From assembly GCA_029781855.1 (NCBI GenBank), contig JAKOVX010000012.1, positions 62,001 to 126,000 of the forward strand: a DNA stretch of 64,000 bases. The letters are read 5' to 3'. Made by a program: the position numbers and the translations under genes. Within the stretch, counting starts at the first letter, position 1. Every line of letters begins with the position of its first letter. The stretch is from Acidobacteriota bacterium (GTDB lineage: Bacteria; Acidobacteriota; Blastocatellia; Pyrinomonadales; Pyrinomonadaceae). This document shows, in pieces, positions 60,490 through 64,000 of the stretch. The notes beneath the pieces are model-generated. The model was not told the origin of the DNA. It was given only the letters and a program-made list of their open reading frames with translations, and searched no databases.

Positions 60490-63306
60490 ATGAAAACGAT
60501 ATCACGTATCATCGTCGCGCTAGTCCTGATCTCTGCGTTTCTCTCAAGTGCCTTGCCATGCGGCCCCGGATACGTGACGCCGGTATTCGTCACTTCATCG
60601 GCGCCCGAAAATCCGTATTCAGGTTATGCCGCCGGACAACTCGGCATCGTCAGCCCCGGATATCGCCGTTCCCTGCTCTACGTCGCCTATCGATATGTAA
60701 ATGGCGGCAGCTTTACTCCGGACGAACAGAAAGCCCTGGTCACGCTTTGGAAATCGGACATTGACCGCAATTACACGGCAACTGACGATATGTCGGACAC
60801 GATCAAGGCTTGGGTGGATAAGCGGGCAGAGGTCGTCGGCAAGGACGAAAAGGTTCCTGACATCTATGCCGAACGGTCATACGGCGGCTACGACTTTTTC
60901 CCGAATTGCACCAAGAATGCCTTTGAGACCGCGACAGAAACACTTGACGATCGGGCATCGACGCACGGACCAAGCGATTCGGGTGTGCAGGACTGGGTGA
61001 AGGCACAAGACGATGTGTTCTCCAACTGCTCAAGTGGAAAACGTACGCCGCCGGACGCGCCGGTTGGTGCTCCGGATTGGCTCCAGAAAGATCGCGCCTA
61101 TCAGAAGGCCGCGGCATCCTTCTACTCACTTGACTATACTGACGCCAAACGCCGGTTCTCGGAGATCGCCGAGGACAGCGATTCACCGTGGCGCGAGACG
61201 GCCGATTACCTCGTCGCCAGAACGCTGATCCGTCAGGCGAGCCTGACAAAATCCGCGAAGTCGACAAAACCGCTCTACGAGGAGGCCGAGGCCAGGCTGA
61301 GAAAATTTATCGGCGGAAGCAGCAAATTTGCGGCGTCAGCGGAACGAATGGAGGGCCTGATCAGCTATCGTCTACGTCCCCAGGAACGTGTCAGCGAGCT
61401 TGCGAAAAAGCTTGCGTTTCAAAGTGGAGATGACAACTTTAAGCAGGATCTGGTCGATTATACCTGGCTGCTCGACAAATTTGAGACCGAAACCCTTTCA
61501 GCGGAAGCCAAGCGAAAGGCACGTGCCGAGGCGGCCAAGGCCGGCTTTGACGACGCGGCGATTGAGACCAGCGTGCTCAAGGCACTCGATCGTCTCGGAG
61601 TCAACGTAACGGTAAGCGTATCAAATGGCGAAGTGACATTGTCTGGCGACGTCGATAAGGATAAGGTCGCTGCGATAATGAGGGCCGCCGTAGAAGCGAA
61701 ACCGGTAAAGGTCCAAAACAACATGAACCCGGTCGACCGCGCGCCTGATGCTGACAGCGACCGGCTTCAGATCACGCTTTATTCTGAGGATTATACGAAG
61801 AGCTGGGTCATCAACGTGAGCACTGATGCGACCGACGAGGATGCTATCGCCGAAGGTGAAAAGGTGGTCGGTCGTCCGCTGACCGAAGACGAAAAAAAAC
61901 GTGTTAGAGAGATGCGGCAAAATGCCTACTCCGAACGGTTCACAACCGGTCGTCAGTCGGATTACGAAGGCGGTTATATCGAGGGCGACGAATCAATGAC
62001 CCCGGCACTCCTGCCCGATTTTCTCAAAAAGGACGATCTGACGAATTGGCTATTCGTTTACCAAATGAAAGGGCCTGAGGCGTACGCGTATTCGCTTGCG
62101 CGATTCGTCGAGACCAATTCTGACCTCTGGCTGATGTCAGCCCTGTCTAAAGCGGACAAGAATTCTCCCGAACTGAAAAGGCTGCTCGATTCAGCCGAGC
62201 GGGCAAATCGTACTGCACCCGGATACTTGACCATTGCTTTTCACACCGCGCGTCTTTATCTTGAACTCGGCAAGAACGCGGACGCTCGCCGTATCATTGA
62301 ACCGATGCTTTCTGCCGGCGGCGAAATACCTATCTCTGTTCGAAATCAGTTTGTCGGCCTCCGGCTCCGGCTTGCTCAAACGCTCGACGACTATCTGACC
62401 GATTCACTTCGAAAAGCGTACGCTTATGATTTCAGCGGCTCCATCGGTTCGATCGATGAACTTATCGCCGAGCAAAAATCTTACTACGATCCGGAATATA
62501 ACAAAGATGGCCGGGAGGCGTTCGACCGCGAGATCGAGGACAATTTTAAGCAAGAACGTCTGTGGCAGGACCGCCTAATGTTCGACACGGCGACGATCGG
62601 TATGATGAACACGAGCTTTTCGCAATCTGTCATGCTTCAGACGCTCCAGTCGCCGGCATTGCCAGACTATTTCCGGCCGCGGTTCGCCATGGCGATATGG
62701 ATGCGTGCGTATCTCCTTGACGATTATGCGACGCTCCTACAGGTAACGCCCACCGTCGCCCAAGGTTACCCGGAGTTTGCCGATCCGCTCCGGTTGATAA
62801 CCGAGGCCAAGACGCCGGTTGCCAGACAGAATGCGATCCTGTTTTTCGTCCTCAAAAATCCGATGCTGAGCCCATTCCTCGAAGACGGCATAGGCAAGAC
62901 GGACAACGATTTTGGTGAATGGGATTCAAATGATTGGTGGTGCTCGTCCTATATGGAGGATAGCGAAACCAATGATGTTCAGGACACGTCACAGCCCCCG
63001 GTGGTCCCGCCAAAGTTCCTTACCTCGGCACAAAAACAAGCTGCGGCAACTGAAAGAAAGAAGATCGTTGCACTAGGCGATGCCCCCGCGTTCCTTGCGA
63101 GTAAGGTAGTCGCGTGGGCGGCCCGTTCGCCGGCCGATAAACGGATACCTGAGGCTTTGTATATAGTTCATCAGGCAAACGGATGGACAAAATACGGTTG
63201 CGGGAATAATGAGGAATTACAAAAGAAGATCGGCGATTTGATGAACAAGAATTACCCTGACAGCCCCTGGACAAAAAAGCTGACGGAAGAGCCTGAAGAG
63301 AAATAG
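60490..63306 (+). CDS. Large exported protein with an internal BON domain
   Basis: This 938-residue protein has a signal peptide (about 1-22, ending SALPCG), several helical TPR/Sel1-like stretches (for example about 200-235 and 575-650), and one BON-type domain near residues 355-410 (VSNGEVTLSGDVDKDKVAAIMRAA). BON domains bind phospholipid surfaces in other proteins. The rest is not recognised. GGGG at 60481-60484 precedes ATG 60490, which also starts the signal peptide; the frame is open from 60409. It could be a periplasmic tethering or envelope-maintenance factor, which is inference. Confidence 0.78.
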   Translation: MKTISRIIVALVLISAFLSSALPCGPGYVTPVFVTSSAPENPYSGYAAGQLGIVSPGYRRSLLYVAYRYVNGGSFTPDEQKALVTLWKSDIDRNYTATDDMSDTIKAWVDKRAEVVGKDEKVPDIYAERSYGGYDFFPNCTKNAFETATETLDDRASTHGPSDSGVQDWVKAQDDVFSNCSSGKRTPPDAPVGAPDWLQKDRAYQKAAASFYSLDYTDAKRRFSEIAEDSDSPWRETADYLVARTLIRQASLTKSAKSTKPLYEEAEARLRKFIGGSSKFAASAERMEGLISYRLRPQERVSELAKKLAFQSGDDNFKQDLVDYTWLLDKFETETLSAEAKRKARAEAAKAGFDDAAIETSVLKALDRLGVNVTVSVSNGEVTLSGDVDKDKVAAIMRAAVEAKPVKVQNNMNPVDRAPDADSDRLQITLYSEDYTKSWVINVSTDATDEDAIAEGEKVVGRPLTEDEKKRVREMRQNAYSERFTTGRQSDYEGGYIEGDESMTPALLPDFLKKDDLTNWLFVYQMKGPEAYAYSLARFVETNSDLWLMSALSKADKNSPELKRLLDSAERANRTAPGYLTIAFHTARLYLELGKNADARRIIEPMLSAGGEIPISVRNQFVGLRLRLAQTLDDYLTDSLRKAYAYDFSGSIGSIDELIAEQKSYYDPEYNKDGREAFDREIEDNFKQERLWQDRLMFDTATIGMMNTSFSQSVMLQTLQSPALPDYFRPRFAMAIWMRAYLLDDYATLLQVTPTVAQGYPEFADPLRLITEAKTPVARQNAILFFVLKNPMLSPFLEDGIGKTDNDFGEWDSNDWWCSSYMEDSETNDVQDTSQPPVVPPKFLTSAQKQAAATERKKIVALGDAPAFLASKVVAWAARSPADKRIPEALYIVHQANGWTKYGCGNNEELQKKIGDLMNKNYPDSPWTKKLTEEPEEK

Positions 63307-63315
63307 CCAATACCG

Positions 63316-63744
63316 CTATTTTTCGTTCTTCTTCTTTTGGTCCTCCTCAGCCTTATACTTTTCCAACTGGACCTTATAGTCGCGACAGTTTTTGGCAAGT
63401 TCTTCGCGATCGTTCTTGTTCTTATCAACGCTTTCCCGGATCGACTCTTTTATCTTATTGAAAAAGAGAGCTTTGCCGGCTTTCACGATGTAATTATCAT
63501 CCGGATTGTTGGCCTCAGCAGTGATCATGTCCATAACCTCGTCACATTCAGGGACCCCGATCTTTACGTCTCCGACAGTCGAGTCAACGGTCTTATCGGT
63601 AAGAGTCTTGTCGACCGGAGATGCAGCAGGCGTTGGTGTCGGCGTTTTCTCGGACTTCCCGGAAAGCGGATTCAGCGAGCTGCATCCGAGCACGGTTAAC
63701 AACAACATAAACAGGACTAGGACGACCACAGATCGATTCTTCAT
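63316..63744 (-). CDS. Small lipoprotein
   Basis: This 142-residue protein has a signal peptide with lipobox VLGC at residues 18-21 (MKNRSVVVLVLFMLLLTVLG, C). A Pro/Thr linker (about 30-45) leads to a charged helical domain with two cysteines (GVPECDEVMDM, ELAKNCRDYK) and a Lys/Glu-rich end. ATG at 63744 is used; the longer frame to 63771 would spoil the signal peptide. No family is recognised. It is convergent with the BON-domain gene. Confidence 0.72.
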   Translation of the reverse strand: MKNRSVVVLVLFMLLLTVLGCSSLNPLSGKSEKTPTPTPAASPVDKTLTDKTVDSTVGDVKIGVPECDEVMDMITAEANNPDDNYIVKAGKALFFNKIKESIRESVDKNKNDREELAKNCRDYKVQLEKYKAEEDQKKKNEK

Positions 63745-63794
63745 GGCGATTTTCTTCAGACCAGCAAACACCTCACCTAATTGACGTCCGGCAT

Positions 63795-64000
63795 TCAGAT
63801 CTTTTGCAGGTTGGCGTATTTTTCGATCAATTTTTTCTGCCCGAATCCGGCGAAACTGACTGTCAGTTTCGCGTTGTCGCCCGAACCTTCTCGCCTGAGA
63901 ACGAGGCCGCGGCCGTACTTATCGTGCTTTACGTGTGAGCCGGGAACAAGCTGATTTGAGTCGGCTTTAGGGGCCGGAATATTCTTTGCAGCAGAGGACG
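63795..64000 (-). CDS. PcrA/UvrD helicase, C-terminal end
   Basis: The last 68 codons of a minus-strand gene run in from the right edge and end at TGA 63797-63795. The sequence LVPGSHVKHDKYGRGLVL (Tudor-like C-terminal domain) and KLTVSFAGFGQKKLIEKYAN with the terminal LQKI is the conserved tail of PcrA/UvrD DNA helicases, which binds RNA polymerase. The body of the helicase lies outside the window. The remaining bases downstream hold only the lipoprotein gene. Confidence 0.85.
   Translation of the reverse strand, partial: SSAAKNIPAPKADSNQLVPGSHVKHDKYGRGLVLRREGSGDNAKLTVSFAGFGQKKLIEKYANLQKI

Noticed and set aside
1..64000. tRNA, rRNA, transposase, integrase or prophage genes
   Set aside because: None was recognised on either strand; the repeats present have no associated transposase in this window.

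Overview
The window looks like chromosomal DNA of a free-living, Gram-negative heterotroph of the Acidobacteriota, most likely class Blastocatellia (Pyrinomonadaceae-like). This is an inference from gene content: an Oar-type TonB-dependent receptor with a carboxypeptidase-regulatory domain, a large secreted Asp-box (sortilin/VPS10-like) protein, a secretin with TPR and cohesin domains, a DUF1349 lipoprotein, and many short palindromic intergenic repeats. No rRNA, tRNA, CRISPR array, integrase, transposase or prophage was found. The DNA is moderately GC-rich and gene-dense, with operons on both strands.

Layout. 0-10.6 kb: the first codons of a gene running off the left edge, the secreted Asp-box protein, a secreted beta-rich protein, a polysaccharide deacetylase, a small Cys/His protein, infA, a coupled pair ending in a TMEM175-like channel, a GlsB-type membrane protein, and an ABC exporter operon (ATPase, permease, DUF1349 lipoprotein). 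10.9-18 kb: an acyl-ligase/ACP/acyltransferase fusion, corA, a DUF1835 protein, pgpA, cobO and nrnA. 17.9-23.2 kb: the transcription/translation operon rimP-nusA-infB-rbfA (minus strand), with a visible promoter and a terminator-like hairpin just before rimP. 23.2-25.7 kb: a small helical protein, a ROK sugar kinase and a xylose-type sugar-binding lipoprotein. 26.1-30.7 kb: two tandem FecR-like membrane proteins, ugd, a secreted protein and a sugar-nucleotide epimerase. 30.7-38.1 kb (minus): an ECF sigma / anti-sigma / bactofilin-like membrane protein unit, then a DUF5666-like protein, the TonB-dependent receptor and a secreted protein. 38.2-42.6 kb (minus): secretin, two pseudopilins and a PilM/GspL-like protein. 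42.6-43.6 kb: a repeat-filled gap. 43.6-50.6 kb: cinA, an isoaspartyl peptidase, and a carotenoid cluster (CruF-IDI fusion, lycopene-elongase-like UbiA enzyme, crtI, crtB). 50.7-54.8 kb: family-4 uracil-DNA glycosylase, coaBC, a GxxExxY gene, a DUF1569 protein and a secreted protein. 54.9-60.4 kb: a Nudix hydrolase and the translation genes rplM-rpsI, rpsB, tsf, pyrH-frr. 60.5-64 kb: a large exported protein with a BON domain, a lipoprotein, and the C-terminal end of a PcrA/UvrD helicase.

How the genes work together. The carotenoid genes form one pathway: CrtB makes phytoene, CrtI desaturates it, the UbiA-type enzyme can add C5 units from DMAPP, and the CruF domain can hydrate the ends. The IDI domain fused to CruF makes the DMAPP the elongase would use. 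An acyclic C50 (bacterioruberin-like) pigment is therefore predicted. The sigma/anti-sigma pair probably controls an envelope regulon: matching AACC-N16-CGT elements lie before the sigma gene and before the DUF5666/TonB-receptor genes.

The most striking non-coding feature is the density of small palindromic elements. One sits in frame inside coaBC, one lies between 30-bp direct repeats at the start codon of the DUF1835 gene, and another family brackets the GxxExxY gene as an inverted repeat.
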